From a virus: 32,104 nucleotides of DNA. The stretch lies in the IMG/VR virus record IMGVR_UViG_3300037585_006989, positions 1 to 32,104 of that record; one strand, 5' to 3'. The first letter of the stretch is position 1, and each line of letters starts with the position of its first letter. Below, piece after piece: positions 13,150 to 21,560 of this stretch. The notes beneath the pieces were generated by a model, which saw nothing but the letters and a program-made list of their open reading frames with translations, was not told the origin of the DNA and searched no databases. The position numbers and the translations under genes were made by a program.

Positions 13150-13508
13150 ACAACATTGATAAAAAGCTATTCAATGAGCGGTTCAAGCAGTATCTAAATG
13201 GTTCGTATGTGTTTAGCAATCAACTGTATAAAGACCTGAAAGCGATATGTTACAATGTAACCTATACCCATGAGTTCAGCGAGGTACAAACCTATGAAGA
13301 TACTGAATCAGAGTTGATTCTGTTTACCCTAACTAAGTGCCAGTATTTGAAGGATAAAGGGAATACAACAACGAACTATTACAACTTAGTTTTTAGCATG
13401 GTTAAGCGTAAGTTCTTGGATATTCTAAGAGCTAAGAATAGGATTAAAAAAGGCATTAGAGTTGATTTAGATGTTTATTCAATAAAGATAAGTTATGAAA
13501 TACATTAA
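13146..13508 (+). CDS. Possible sigma-like or late-regulator protein
   Basis: This 120-residue basic helical protein has a C-terminal half (TNYYNLVFSMVKRKFLDILR, then AKNRIKKG) that weakly resembles region 2 of sigma factors and the small phage sigma-like proteins, where an aromatic helix is followed by a basic helix. The location just before the packaging genes is where phages often keep late-gene activators. The similarity is by eye only. A recruiting factor for the late CGTTTATTA sites is speculative. Confidence 0.4.
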   Translation: MNNIDKKLFNERFKQYLNGSYVFSNQLYKDLKAICYNVTYTHEFSEVQTYEDTESELILFTLTKCQYLKDKGNTTTNYYNLVFSMVKRKFLDILRAKNRIKKGIRVDLDVYSIKISYEIH

Positions 13509-13695
13509 GGTAATAGCATTCTTAATCGGATGTGTATTGAATTGGTTAATTCTATCATTTATAGGATGGAATATGGATGTGTCAGATTGGAGTTGGTGGT
13601 ATAGAGGGATAATGATTTTGCAATGTGCATTAACTTTTTTCGCTATTTTTGGCGGTAATAACAACGGGATAGATAGATCAGATAAAGACGATTGA
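13495..13695 (+). CDS. Small two-segment membrane protein
   Basis: This 66-residue protein has two hydrophobic helices, residues 4-25 (IKVIAFLIGCVLNWLILSFI) and 38-53 (GIMILQCALTFFAIFG), linked by a tryptophan-rich loop (DVSDWSWWYR), with an acidic tail. It overlaps the preceding gene by 14 bases. No family is recognised. Confidence 0.6.
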   Translation: MKYIKVIAFLIGCVLNWLILSFIGWNMDVSDWSWWYRGIMILQCALTFFAIFGGNNNGIDRSDKDD

Positions 13696-13698
13696 GAT

Positions 13699-13908
13699 AT
13701 GAGCGATAGAACATTTACGCATCCAGAATCATTGCAAGAGCCCACTGAAATACAGAAATTACAATGGGAAAATAAAGCCCTTAGAGATGCCTTACAGTAT
13801 CTAGTTTCTACTAAAGAAAGGGAATATAATATTGGAAAAGATTCAATATTTATGCAAAGGGAAAAGCTAGGTTTGATGAAAGCTAAATCATTACTTAAAG
13901 ACGATTAG
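13699..13908 (+). CDS. Hypothetical helical protein
   Basis: This 69-residue protein contains a likely coiled coil (IQKLQWENKALRDALQYLVS, residues 18-37) and a second helix with basic residues. It lies 3 bases after the membrane protein and 3 bases before the HNH nuclease. No family is recognised. Confidence 0.6.
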   Translation: MSDRTFTHPESLQEPTEIQKLQWENKALRDALQYLVSTKEREYNIGKDSIFMQREKLGLMKAKSLLKDD

Positions 13909-13911
13909 CTA

Positions 13912-14250
13912 ATGAAATTCTTGAACCACTTAAATACCGACCAACAAAAGAACATACGAAAGTTCTACAACTCCAGAGAGTGGAAGCAGGTACGCAACCA
14001 TAAGATACAGATGAACCCATTGTGCGAGCATTGCGATGATAAGGATATAATCACACCTGCCACGGATGTAGATCACATCACGCCACTATCGGTAGATTTT
14101 AGTTTAAGAACTGACTATGATAACCTGCAATCATTGTGTAGACAATGCCATGTAGACAAGACTATAGCGGACAATGGAGGTAACAGAGCGAAGCAGTCAA
14201 GGATCATGAATGGTATGGATAGGTTAGCAAAGGAGCTGTTAGATGAGTGA
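13912..14250 (+). CDS. Terminase-associated HNH endonuclease
   Basis: This 112-residue HNH nuclease has FYNSREWKQVR (18-28), CEHC (38-41), the catalytic VDHITPL (53-59), N71, and CRQC-H (76-80) near the C-terminus. Small HNH proteins of this form sit beside terminase genes in many HK97-like and cos-packaging phages, where HNH and terminase act together in DNA packaging. This supports a specific-ended packaging mechanism for this phage. Confidence 0.85.
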   Translation: MKFLNHLNTDQQKNIRKFYNSREWKQVRNHKIQMNPLCEHCDDKDIITPATDVDHITPLSVDFSLRTDYDNLQSLCRQCHVDKTIADNGGNRAKQSRIMNGMDRLAKELLDE

Positions 14251-14298
14251 TAGCATGAAGATTACTTAAAACATTTGAACGAGATAACTAATAGAGAT

Positions 14299-14547
14299 AT
14301 GAGTGAATTTAAAAAGTACAAAAGAAAACAAATAGCAGAGTTAAGACCTGTTACAAAAGAAGAAATAATTGATGGCTATAAAGTCATGTTATCAAATACA
14401 TCTATAAGTATAAGCGGAGAAGATGCTAAGAACGGATCTCCTAAAAGCGGAGATATGATAGCACGTAATCCTATAAACCATGATGATCAATGGTTAGTAG
14501 CGGAGAAGTATTTTAAAGATAACTTTGAAGAGCTATGCAAAAAATAA
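14299..14547 (+). CDS. Conserved phage protein (GDMIARNP family)
   Basis: This 82-residue protein has FKKYKRKQIAELRPVT at the N-terminus and SPKSGDMIARNPINHDDQWL at about residues 46-65. These recur in a widespread family of short phage proteins of unknown function, often near structural or lysis-inhibitor genes. I chose the ATG at 14299 over the TTG at 14275. The 3' end is followed by the first CGTTTATT-type word. Confidence 0.75.
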   Translation: MSEFKKYKRKQIAELRPVTKEEIIDGYKVMLSNTSISISGEDAKNGSPKSGDMIARNPINHDDQWLVAEKYFKDNFEELCKK

Positions 14548-14676
14548 TCGTTTATTGTATTGAAGTAGGGGGGCATAGTATAGCCCTTGTATAGGTCTGT
14601 GCGAAACCCTTTCTCCTAGTTTTTGCATACTTTTTTGAGATTTTTAGGGTTAGGGGGTATAATTGAAATTGATAAC
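14548..14676 (+). promoter_or_regulatory. Non-coding region before terminase; late promoter or cos candidate
   Basis: These 129 bases without a convincing gene contain a variant late word CGTTTATTG (14549-14557), a GGGC...GCCC dyad (about 14567-14582), a T-rich tract and a G-rich run before TATAAT (about 14659-14664). The position between the HNH and small terminase genes is where cos or pac sites and late promoters commonly lie. A frame open from 14623 exists, but the small terminase probably starts at 14677. Confidence 0.4.
14549..14557 (+). repeat. Late-gene word, variant copy (CGTTTATTG)
   Basis: This matches the repeated word CGTTTATTA at eight of nine positions and stands at the border between the pre-late genes and the terminase block. 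Unlike the exact copies it is far (120 bases) from the next start codon. Confidence 0.4.
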
Positions 14677-14997
14677 ATGAAAAAGAAAATTAAAGAATAT
14701 CTATCTGATAAAGGGATTTACGAATCTGGATATGATTTATTGATTGATATTTTATGCGATCAAGTAGACATGTACAAGCAAATAAACAAAATGCTAAAAG
14801 AAGAGGGTTACACCGTTAACGGAAACGACAAAGGCACTTTCAAAGTACGTAACCAGCATTTTAAAACCATTGACGAGATAATAGGAAGGATAAACCAACT
14901 CACTAGAAAACTATCATTGAGCCCTAAAGATTTTCAAGACTTAGGATTAGAATTAACTCCAGAAGAAGATGATGGATTCGAAGCTTTTCAAAAGTAG
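14677..14997 (+). CDS. terS: Terminase small subunit (P27-like)
   Basis: This 106-residue protein would recognise the packaging site and hand DNA to the large subunit. The C-terminal half (INQLTRKLSLSPKDFQDLGL, then ELTPEEDDGF) resembles the LxLTPxxRxxL region of P27-type small terminases. It directly precedes the large subunit with no gap. The frame is open back to 14623, but MKKKIKEYLSDKGI at 14677 is the more natural start. Confidence 0.75.
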   Translation: MKKKIKEYLSDKGIYESGYDLLIDILCDQVDMYKQINKMLKEEGYTVNGNDKGTFKVRNQHFKTIDEIIGRINQLTRKLSLSPKDFQDLGLELTPEEDDGFEAFQK

Positions 14998-16677
14998 ATG
15001 GATAGGAGTAAATATATTGACAATCAATATAAAAAGCTTGACCAGTATTTAAGTGATGTTGATAGCGGTAAAATACCAACTGGAAAGTATGTAAAAAAAG
15101 CCATTGCGAAATATCGTAAGGAGGTAAAAAGCAAAAAATACTACTTCAATAAAAAAGCTTTAGATAGATTCTTCCATTTCCTATCCTACGTTAAGATAAA
15201 TCAAGAAGATCAGTACAAATACTTTCATCCTGAAGGCTGGCAGTTATTTTATTTTGCTAACATCTACGGAATATACCGAAAGGAAAACAACGAAAGAAAA
15301 TACAATACATCCTTTCTTACCATGTCAAAAAAGCAAGGTAAGTCAACGCTTGGAGCCGTTCAAAGTATTTACCACTTAACAAGCGATGGACAAATAGACG
15401 GACAAAACTACTTTGTTTCCAACGGAAAGGAAGCTGCAAAAATAGCCCTAAACTATACAAAAGCGATTACCAGAAATAGCCCTGCGATAAATAAAAGAGC
15501 AAGGATAATGCAATACGAATTAAGGTTTAAGCAAGCTAAAAACCTTAATGTGCTGAAAGTTTTAACCGCTGACCCTGAAAAGTCCGAAGGATTAAGAGGT
15601 GCATTTGTTTTGATAGATGAGCTGCATACGATACCAACCTCAGATTTATTTGATTCTTTGAAATCCGCAACGGTGGGAATTACAAACCCTTTGATTTCTA
15701 TAATTACTACCAGGGGAATGAATACAGGTTACTATCAGTACCAATTAGAAACCTACATCAAAAAAGTAATTGACGGAAAAGTAGAAGATGATACTATTTT
15801 TGGTTTAATATATGAGTTAGATAGTGAAGAAGAAATTAAGGATCCTGACAAATGGATAAAATCAAACCCAAACCTATCGAATCCTAAAATACTTTCGCTG
15901 GACGAATTGAAATCATTATACAATTCTGCTAAGATTACATTAACCACCTTAAAGAGTTTTGTAGTTAAGAACTTGAATATGTGGTACGAAAAAGCGGATA
16001 GTTCATTTATAGAAACCAAATACCTAGATGCTGTTTTTGTAGATGAAATCCCAGAAGAAATAATTGCAGGTGAAGAATGTTATTTAGGCGGTGACTTTTC
16101 AAGCAATAGAGATATTTCTGCAATTAGTTTAGTATTCCCTCCAAGCATTAACCACAGCGAATACATCATTAAAAACTTCAACTGGAAAACATTAAATGAT
16201 ATTTCCAGAAATCACAAAGACATTACCGATTTCATATTAAGCGGTGAAATAGTGGAGCAAGATAGCGAGGTTATGGATATGGAAATCATATTCCAAAAGA
16301 TAAAAGAATTGAACGACCAATATTTTATAAAGAACTTTGGCTATGATTCAGCTAATGCGCTCCAGCTAATCAAACAAGTTAAAGACGAATTAGGTATTGA
16401 ATGCACGCCAGTACCGCAAAATGCCAAAACACTAAACTATCCTTTGAAATTCTTAGAAAGATACATTATTGACGGGCAAATAATATGTGACAACATGGCC
16501 ACTAAATGGCAATATACAAATGTAGTCCTATGGGTAGATTCTAACGGTAATTACAAAGCCATGAAGGATAAATCTAAATCCTCAATTGATAGCGTGATAG
16601 CGAATGCATGTGCTTTAGCGGCTCACTTCAATGACTTAAATGAAGCAGAATTAAACTATGTCAGCGCAAATATTTAA
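14998..16677 (+). CDS. terL: Terminase large subunit
   Basis: This 559-residue HK97-type terminase motor/nuclease packages DNA into proheads. The ATPase has a Walker A variant MSKKQGKST (109-117), Walker B FVLIDEL (203-209) and a coupling motif SIITTRG (234-240). The nuclease domain begins at LGGDFSSNRDISAIS (363-377) with Asp366, then FGYDSANA and SIDSVIANA near the end. Length is typical. It begins immediately after the small subunit stop. Confidence 0.95.
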   Translation: MDRSKYIDNQYKKLDQYLSDVDSGKIPTGKYVKKAIAKYRKEVKSKKYYFNKKALDRFFHFLSYVKINQEDQYKYFHPEGWQLFYFANIYGIYRKENNERKYNTSFLTMSKKQGKSTLGAVQSIYHLTSDGQIDGQNYFVSNGKEAAKIALNYTKAITRNSPAINKRARIMQYELRFKQAKNLNVLKVLTADPEKSEGLRGAFVLIDELHTIPTSDLFDSLKSATVGITNPLISIITTRGMNTGYYQYQLETYIKKVIDGKVEDDTIFGLIYELDSEEEIKDPDKWIKSNPNLSNPKILSLDELKSLYNSAKITLTTLKSFVVKNLNMWYEKADSSFIETKYLDAVFVDEIPEEIIAGEECYLGGDFSSNRDISAISLVFPPSINHSEYIIKNFNWKTLNDISRNHKDITDFILSGEIVEQDSEVMDMEIIFQKIKELNDQYFIKNFGYDSANALQLIKQVKDELGIECTPVPQNAKTLNYPLKFLERYIIDGQIICDNMATKWQYTNVVLWVDSNGNYKAMKDKSKSSIDSVIANACALAAHFNDLNEAELNYVSANI

Positions 16678-16680
16678 AAA

Positions 16681-16689
16681 CGTTTATTA
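16681..16689 (+). repeat. Late-gene word CGTTTATTA, copy 1
   Basis: An exact copy in the 16-base gap before the portal gene, ending 4 bases before its ATG at 16694 and preceded by an A run. Confidence 0.7.
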
Positions 16690-16693
16690 AAAT

Positions 16694-17914
16694 ATGGGAT
16701 TTTGGGATAACTTATTAAAAAAGACAACGGTAATAAAACCCGATTGGGACTTTACAACCGTAGAAAACAGGGCGTTTAACGAAGCCGATGACATCATTAG
16801 CACGGTGTTAACCTGCGAAAAGATACTATCTGAAAGCCTTGCAAAGCTACCTTTGGAGATTTACAAGCAAACAGATGAGGGAAGGTTAAAGGATAAAGAA
16901 CATAATCTTTATAAAATCCTGCATAAGTACCCGAACGCCTGGACAAACTCAACTATATTCTTTTCAACTTTAGAAAAACATAGAAATCATTACGGTAATG
17001 CTTTTGCTTTAATAAATAGAGAAACCAGAAGCGCAAAGCCTACCAGCTTACAAATCATTCACCCGAACAAAGTACGAGGTTACAAAATAATGGGAGGTGA
17101 ACTGTTTTACATCTTCCACGATCACGAACCGATAAGCTCAGAGAATGTATTGCACTTCAAATTCATTTCAGATGACGGAGTATATGGGATTAACCCTATA
17201 AAAGCCCTGTTATTTGAACTAGACAACATATTTCAGGGTAAAACAACGCTCAATAAGGCGTATAAAAACAACCTGAATATTGATAAATACCTTCAATCTT
17301 CTGTTTCAAACTTTAACGCACCGAATGTAAAGAACAGTTTAGATGAGTGGAAAAAGCAATATACGGGCTCACAAGGCACAAAAGAAACGCCTATACTACC
17401 TTCAGGATGGGATTTAAAAGCAGCTCCAACCTCATCTATACAAGATGCGCAAATACTGGAAAGCTTAAACTTTAACAAGAAAGATGTAGCAGCCCTTTAC
17501 GGTGTACCTAGCTATATGATTGGAATGGATGTAGCCAATATATCCATTGAGCAAATGGGGTTACAATTCAAAACCAATACCCTACAGTATATCGCTAGAA
17601 TGTACCGTCAGGAAATGGAGCGTAAACTATTATTCGATAGCGAACATGAATTAAGCATTGAATTTAATCTAGATGCTTTGGTAGAAGTGGATTATTCCAC
17701 CAAAGTAGCAGGAACGATTAACCAAGTTAAGGCTGGACTAATGACCCCGAATGAAGCAAATAAGATATTAGGCAATGCGATGTTTGAAAATGGTAAATAT
17801 CATTATACACAAATGCAAAATTCTTTCCCATTGGAAAAATTAGATGAGTTTTTACCAGCCTTAATGAATAAGCATTCAAAAGTTCCTGTTGAACCTGAAA
17901 AAGAAGAGGAATGA
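16694..17914 (+). CDS. Portal protein (HK97-like)
   Basis: This 406-residue portal would form the dodecameric ring at the capsid vertex through which DNA passes. The family signature is visible: MGFWDNL at the start, ILSESLAKLPLEIYKQ, HRNHYGNAFALINR, LQIIHPNKVRGYKI, and DVAALYGVPSYMIGM, then SIEQMGLQFKTNTLQYIARM, the clip and crown regions of HK97 portals. The length is normal. It is coupled by ATGA to the HNH gene that follows. Confidence 0.93.
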   Translation: MGFWDNLLKKTTVIKPDWDFTTVENRAFNEADDIISTVLTCEKILSESLAKLPLEIYKQTDEGRLKDKEHNLYKILHKYPNAWTNSTIFFSTLEKHRNHYGNAFALINRETRSAKPTSLQIIHPNKVRGYKIMGGELFYIFHDHEPISSENVLHFKFISDDGVYGINPIKALLFELDNIFQGKTTLNKAYKNNLNIDKYLQSSVSNFNAPNVKNSLDEWKKQYTGSQGTKETPILPSGWDLKAAPTSSIQDAQILESLNFNKKDVAALYGVPSYMIGMDVANISIEQMGLQFKTNTLQYIARMYRQEMERKLLFDSEHELSIEFNLDALVEVDYSTKVAGTINQVKAGLMTPNEANKILGNAMFENGKYHYTQMQNSFPLEKLDEFLPALMNKHSKVPVEPEKEEE

Positions 17915-18690
17915 AAGAGAAGGAGTGCAAGCGTTGCGAACAGGTTTTAAGCATTGATAATTTTTATAAAGATGGATATGCTAAAAGCGGGTATAAAAAC
18001 AAATGCAAAAATTGCAGTAAGGAGACAAAAGGTCTTTATACAAAAAAGAAAGATTTACTAAAAAATGATAAATCTATTTGCACAAAATGTGAAAAAGTTA
18101 AAAGTATTGATGATTTCTGGAAAGATTGCAGTAAAAAATATGGAATAGGAAGTATTTGCAAAAGCTGCGATAAGGAATATAGGGAAGAAAACAGAGATAT
18201 AATTCTGAAAAAGCAATCAGAATACAATAAAAAAAGAAATAAGGATCCTGAGTACTCGAAAAGACAAAAAGAATATAAACAGAAAAGAGCTAAATTTTTC
18301 AAAAATTACCAAAAAGAGTACGATAGAGAGTATAAAAAGAAGCGAAGAAAAGACCCATTATATAGGGTTAAGTATTCTTGTTATAACAGGGTTTATTATG
18401 CTATAAAATTGAAAGGATACACTAAAAAAAGTTCTACCAATGAGCTAGTGGGTTGCGATTGGAATACACTTAGAAGTCATTTAGAATCATTATTTACCGA
18501 TGGAATGAATTGGGATAATTATGGAGATTGGCATGTAGACCATATAATACCTTGTGATAAATTTGATTTGAGTAAAAAGGAACAACAATTAGAATGTTTT
18601 AATTATAAAAATTTACAGCCTTTATGGGCTTATGATAATAGGTCTAAGTACAATAAAATATTAAGTCATGGCAACGAAGAAAACGAGTAG
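17911..18690 (+). CDS. Free-standing HNH endonuclease with duplicated zinc fingers
   Basis: This 259-residue lysine-rich protein has two tandem CxxC/CxxC units at 6/9+32/35 and 57/60+83/86 with identical spacing, so the zinc module has been duplicated. A long basic helix follows (about 90-150). A C-terminal HNH core has WHVDHIIPCDKFDLSKKEQQ and KNLQPLWAYDNRSK. It lies between portal and protease, where free-standing homing-type HNH genes are often found, and is more AT-rich than the flanking genes. It overlaps the portal by 4 and the next ORF by 23 bases. Confidence 0.8.
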   Translation: MKEKECKRCEQVLSIDNFYKDGYAKSGYKNKCKNCSKETKGLYTKKKDLLKNDKSICTKCEKVKSIDDFWKDCSKKYGIGSICKSCDKEYREENRDIILKKQSEYNKKRNKDPEYSKRQKEYKQKRAKFFKNYQKEYDREYKKKRRKDPLYRVKYSCYNRVYYAIKLKGYTKKSSTNELVGCDWNTLRSHLESLFTDGMNWDNYGDWHVDHIIPCDKFDLSKKEQQLECFNYKNLQPLWAYDNRSKYNKILSHGNEENE

Positions 18691-18862
18691 AGCGCAAAAG
18701 CTCAAAGAAAAAAAAGAGGTTATCGAACCTAAAGAAAATAAGGAAATCAGAAAAACGGTAAAAGAAGATGAAAAACCTAAAGGAAAAAAGATACAATGCT
18801 ATTACGGATGCGCAATTAAGTCTGCGTGCCGAAAAGAACGATGCGGAAGAGCTAACAATTAG
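18668..18862 (+). CDS. Small charged protein overlapping the protease start
   Basis: This 64-residue ORF begins MATKKTSRAQKLKEKKEVIE and is extremely charged through residue 40, then reads through the first 95 bases of the protease gene in another frame. It could be a small scaffolding-like or linker gene, or an accidental open frame. It overlaps the HNH gene end by 23 bases. No ribosome-binding site is seen. Confidence 0.35.
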   Translation: MATKKTSRAQKLKEKKEVIEPKENKEIRKTVKEDEKPKGKKIQCYYGCAIKSACRKERCGRANN

Positions 18863-19412
18863 CGGATATGCGAGCGTTTTTAACAAACGTTCAAAGCTAA
18901 TATTCGAACGTGGTCGTATGTTCTACGAAATCATTGAGCCTAATGCATTTGATAATGTATTGCAGCGGTCAGATTTAGATGTAATAATGACCTATCAGCA
19001 TAATCCGAATGAAGTATTAGCCAGAAAAAACGTATCGAAAGATATTAAAAGTCTTGAATTGTCAGTAGATGAAACAGGATTACGTTACACGGCAACGCTT
19101 GCCAATACCACATCCGCCCGTGATACATGGGAAAATGTGAAAGCTGGCAATCTATATGAGAATAGTTTTGTTTTTACCGTTGAGCGAGAGGGCGAACGAT
19201 GGGAAAAAGACGATGAGGGCAACAATATCCGTTACATCAAAGAGGTAAGCGGTTTATATGATGTTTCAGTAGTGGTAAACGGTGCTTATTCAGATACCGA
19301 CATGGAAGCAGCTAAAAGAAGCTTGCAGGAGTTTGAAAAAAGCTTAGAGCCTGAACCTTCGGAGGTTGAGCGAGATACAATGGAAATTGACATTTTAGAA
19401 TTAAAAAGATAA
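18768..19412 (+). CDS. Prohead maturation protease (HK97 type, S78)
   Basis: This 214-residue serine protease would cleave capsid and scaffold during maturation. Visible features are LTISGYASVFNKRSKLI (residues 29-45) and MFYEIIEPNAFDNVL, which are typical N-terminal family motifs, the catalytic His78 in MTYQHNPNEVLAR, Ser133 in ENSFVF, and LYDVSVVVNGAYSDTD near the C-terminal core. It lies directly before the major capsid gene as usual. Confidence 0.9.
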   Translation: MKNLKEKRYNAITDAQLSLRAEKNDAEELTISGYASVFNKRSKLIFERGRMFYEIIEPNAFDNVLQRSDLDVIMTYQHNPNEVLARKNVSKDIKSLELSVDETGLRYTATLANTTSARDTWENVKAGNLYENSFVFTVEREGERWEKDDEGNNIRYIKEVSGLYDVSVVVNGAYSDTDMEAAKRSLQEFEKSLEPEPSEVERDTMEIDILELKR

Positions 19413-19414
19413 AA

Positions 19415-19423
19415 CGTTTATTA
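19415..19423 (+). repeat. Late-gene word CGTTTATTA, copy 2
   Basis: An exact copy that begins 3 bases after the protease stop, within AAAACGTTTATTA, and ends 19 bases before the capsid ATG. Confidence 0.7.
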
Positions 19424-19442
19424 TTTTAAAGAAATCGAAGAC

Positions 19443-20630
19443 ATGAATAAAATCAAGCAGTTAAAGGATTCAAGGAATCAGAAGATCAAAGAAATGAGAG
19501 CCATCACAGAAGCGATGGACAAAGAAAAGCGATCGGTTAAGACCGAAGAAGAAAGAACCAAATTCGAAGGATTAAAGTCTGAGATTGAAGCCTTAGATAA
19601 AGAGATTGAAGATGCGGAGTTTGAGGAAAGAGCGAAGATTGAAGAAATCAAAAAAGACCCAAAGCCAGAAGGTGGGGAGGATAAAGAATTGAAGCGTTAC
19701 GACTTATTCAAAGCAATGAGAGAGGGCGCAAACCCTACAGGCTTTGAAAAGGAAATGAGAGATGAAGCGAGAAAGGAAATAAAAGAAGCGAGAGGGGATT
19801 TTAATGATACTGGTATTCAGATACCTGCGGCAGTTTTAAAAAGAGCTGTTTTTGATACTACCGCTGGAGCAGATGTTACGAAAGTAAATCAAGTTCCAAA
19901 CCTTTCAACTCATGATAAAAGATTGGTTTCCTCGCAAATGCCAATTACTATTTATGAGGGATTGAACGGTAAATTGGAATTACCAAGCATGGCTGACATT
20001 ACAGCATCTTTTACAGCGGAAAACGCAGCTGTTTCAGATGTTGACCCTTCTGTAGCAAAGGAAACTATTGAGCCGACATTTGTTAGTGCTAATAGCCCTT
20101 TCTCTAAGCAGTATTTGAATCAGACTGATCCGAGAATCCAGAATCAAATTTTAAACCAATTCAACTATGCTATTTCAAAAGCAGTTGAAAAGAGGTTGTT
20201 TGATGCTGTTTATGCTTTAACTGCTAAGGCAGGTTATGAAGCTGCGACTTTATGGCCAGCAGGCGAAGAATATAGTTTGTTACTAGAAATGGAAGCAGAC
20301 TTAGAATACGGAAATGGTATTCTAGTAAGTAATGATGTGAAAGCCATCATGAAAAACAAATTTGTTGACCCAGGTAGTGGTATTAGAATTTGGAAAGATA
20401 ACGAAGTAAACGGATATGGTGCATTCGCTACTTCTTTATTGGCTGCAAATTCTGTTATTATGGGATCATGGGAAGATGCAGTTATCGGATATTGGGGAGG
20501 TATGGAGATCATATTAGACCCTTTCACTAAGAAAAGAAACGGTCAAATGGATATTCAAGTATCTAGGTTAGCAGATGCAGCGGTTGCAAATCCTGCTTCT
20601 TTCTCAGTAGTGAAAAACTACGCAAAGTAA
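19443..20630 (+). CDS. Major capsid protein (HK97 fold)
   Basis: This 395-residue protein forms the head shell. Residues 1-75 are a long charged coiled coil (the delta/scaffolding domain, removed by protease). Residues 80-395 have the HK97-fold pattern, with LPSMADITASFTAENAAV, FSKQYLNQTDPRIQNQILN, MGSWEDAVIGYWGGMEIILD and IQVSRLADAAVANPASFSVV close to the C-terminus. It is followed by an intrinsic terminator. Confidence 0.94.
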   Translation: MNKIKQLKDSRNQKIKEMRAITEAMDKEKRSVKTEEERTKFEGLKSEIEALDKEIEDAEFEERAKIEEIKKDPKPEGGEDKELKRYDLFKAMREGANPTGFEKEMRDEARKEIKEARGDFNDTGIQIPAAVLKRAVFDTTAGADVTKVNQVPNLSTHDKRLVSSQMPITIYEGLNGKLELPSMADITASFTAENAAVSDVDPSVAKETIEPTFVSANSPFSKQYLNQTDPRIQNQILNQFNYAISKAVEKRLFDAVYALTAKAGYEAATLWPAGEEYSLLLEMEADLEYGNGILVSNDVKAIMKNKFVDPGSGIRIWKDNEVNGYGAFATSLLAANSVIMGSWEDAVIGYWGGMEIILDPFTKKRNGQMDIQVSRLADAAVANPASFSVVKNYAK

Positions 20631-20668
20631 GATAATTAGTCTCCATAGCTTAATTTTGGTTTAAGTTT

Positions 20669-20702
20669 AAAAGCTACTCTGGAAACGGGGTAGCTTTTTT
20701 TT
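20669..20702 (+). terminator. Intrinsic terminator after major capsid gene
   Basis: AAAAGCTAC (20669-20677) pairs with GTAGCTTTT (20690-20698) across a 12-base loop that can extend the stem by two pairs. The hairpin runs into eight Ts (20695-20702). It would raise capsid mRNA relative to downstream genes. The next late-gene word begins 6 bases after the T run. Confidence 0.8.
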
Positions 20703-20708
20703 GTAAAA

Positions 20709-20717
20709 CGTTTATTA
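20709..20717 (+). repeat. Late-gene word CGTTTATTA, copy 3
   Basis: An exact copy directly behind the capsid terminator, ending 4 bases before the connector ATG at 20722. Only about 20 bases separate the terminator T run from that start codon. Confidence 0.75.
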
Positions 20718-20721
20718 GAAT

Positions 20722-21249
20722 ATGACATTAACAGAGCAATCAAAAGCTTTTACATTTATAAGCCTATCTGAAATCAAAAAGCATCTTCATATAAATGAAG
20801 CCTATACAGATGATGATGGTTACATAGACACGCTTTTAGAAGTAGCGACCAAGGTAGTAGAAAACGACACCTCAAGAACATTAGCGGATACTACTTTTAT
20901 AATCAATGATACCCTGGATAAAGCAAAAGAATACACCATTGAAATAGGGAGCGTAAGAAGCATTGAAGCTATTACATTGGACGGGTCTGTATTCACCGGT
21001 TACACAATCGAAAAAGGAGATTTTAAAAGTGTATTAACATTCGATGAGCCTGTTAGTGGTGACATATCCATAACTTTAAAAGCAGGATTCACAGCAACAG
21101 AAAAAGACAAAGTACTAATCCAATGTATTTTAATAAAAGTATTCGGATTGTATGATAATGAGCGGTCAGAGTTCAATTCAATGAATTACTACAAAAATAA
21201 TGTATATGAAAATCTTGTCAACTTCTACAAAAAAGAACGATTCTTATGA
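20722..21249 (+). CDS. Head-tail connector (gp6-like)
   Basis: This 175-residue protein of the HK97 gp6/gp15-type adaptor family docks under the portal. The helical N-terminus FISLSEIKKHLHINEAYTDD, then IDTLLEVATKVVENDTSRTL, is the usual family start. A beta region and a C-terminal helix (YENLVNFYKKERF) follow. It overlaps the head-closure gene by ATGA. Confidence 0.85.
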   Translation: MTLTEQSKAFTFISLSEIKKHLHINEAYTDDDGYIDTLLEVATKVVENDTSRTLADTTFIINDTLDKAKEYTIEIGSVRSIEAITLDGSVFTGYTIEKGDFKSVLTFDEPVSGDISITLKAGFTATEKDKVLIQCILIKVFGLYDNERSEFNSMNYYKNNVYENLVNFYKKERFL

Positions 21250-21560
21250 TAGGGGTAAATCTAAAGGAAAATATAGAGGTCTGGCTGAAAACGAAAACGA
21301 ACAATTCATTTGGTGCTATTGGTGAAACAGAAAGCAAAATAGCCGATGTGAAAGCAGGGGTTAAAGTGGATATTGGCAGAGAAGCAGGAAAGGAAGATGT
21401 TATTTTGAATCAAACAGAAGTGACCTTTTACATCCGAAATTATCCAGAAATGACCTACGACCATTATATAATTTGGAAAAGCGATAAATACAGAATATTA
21501 GCAATACAGCCGATGCTGGATAGGTCCGGGCAAACGATAAAAGCAGTAAGAAATGGCTAA
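21246..21560 (+). CDS. Head-closure/adaptor protein
   Basis: This 104-residue beta-rich protein of the phage head-tail joining (SPP1 gp16-like) family has an N-terminal strand pair (ENIEVWLKTKTNN), a central KEDVILNQTEVTFYIR, and the terminal YHYIIW-like segment DHYIIWKSDKYRILAIQPML. The order connector, closure, gp10, tube matches HK97-like phages. It overlaps the next gene by 8 bases. Confidence 0.8.
   Translation: MIGVNLKENIEVWLKTKTNNSFGAIGETESKIADVKAGVKVDIGREAGKEDVILNQTEVTFYIRNYPEMTYDHYIIWKSDKYRILAIQPMLDRSGQTIKAVRNG

Noticed and set aside
14643-14657. Telomere-like TTAGGGTTAGGGGG before the small terminase
   Set aside because: There are only two units in a short G-rich patch; probably coincidence. 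A G-quadruplex or cos role cannot be supported from sequence alone.
18768-18862. Programmed frameshift joining the charged ORF at 18668 to the protease
   Set aside because: An A run is present, but the protease has a good N-terminus of its own from 18768, and the required shift (+1 or -2) is not the common -1 type.
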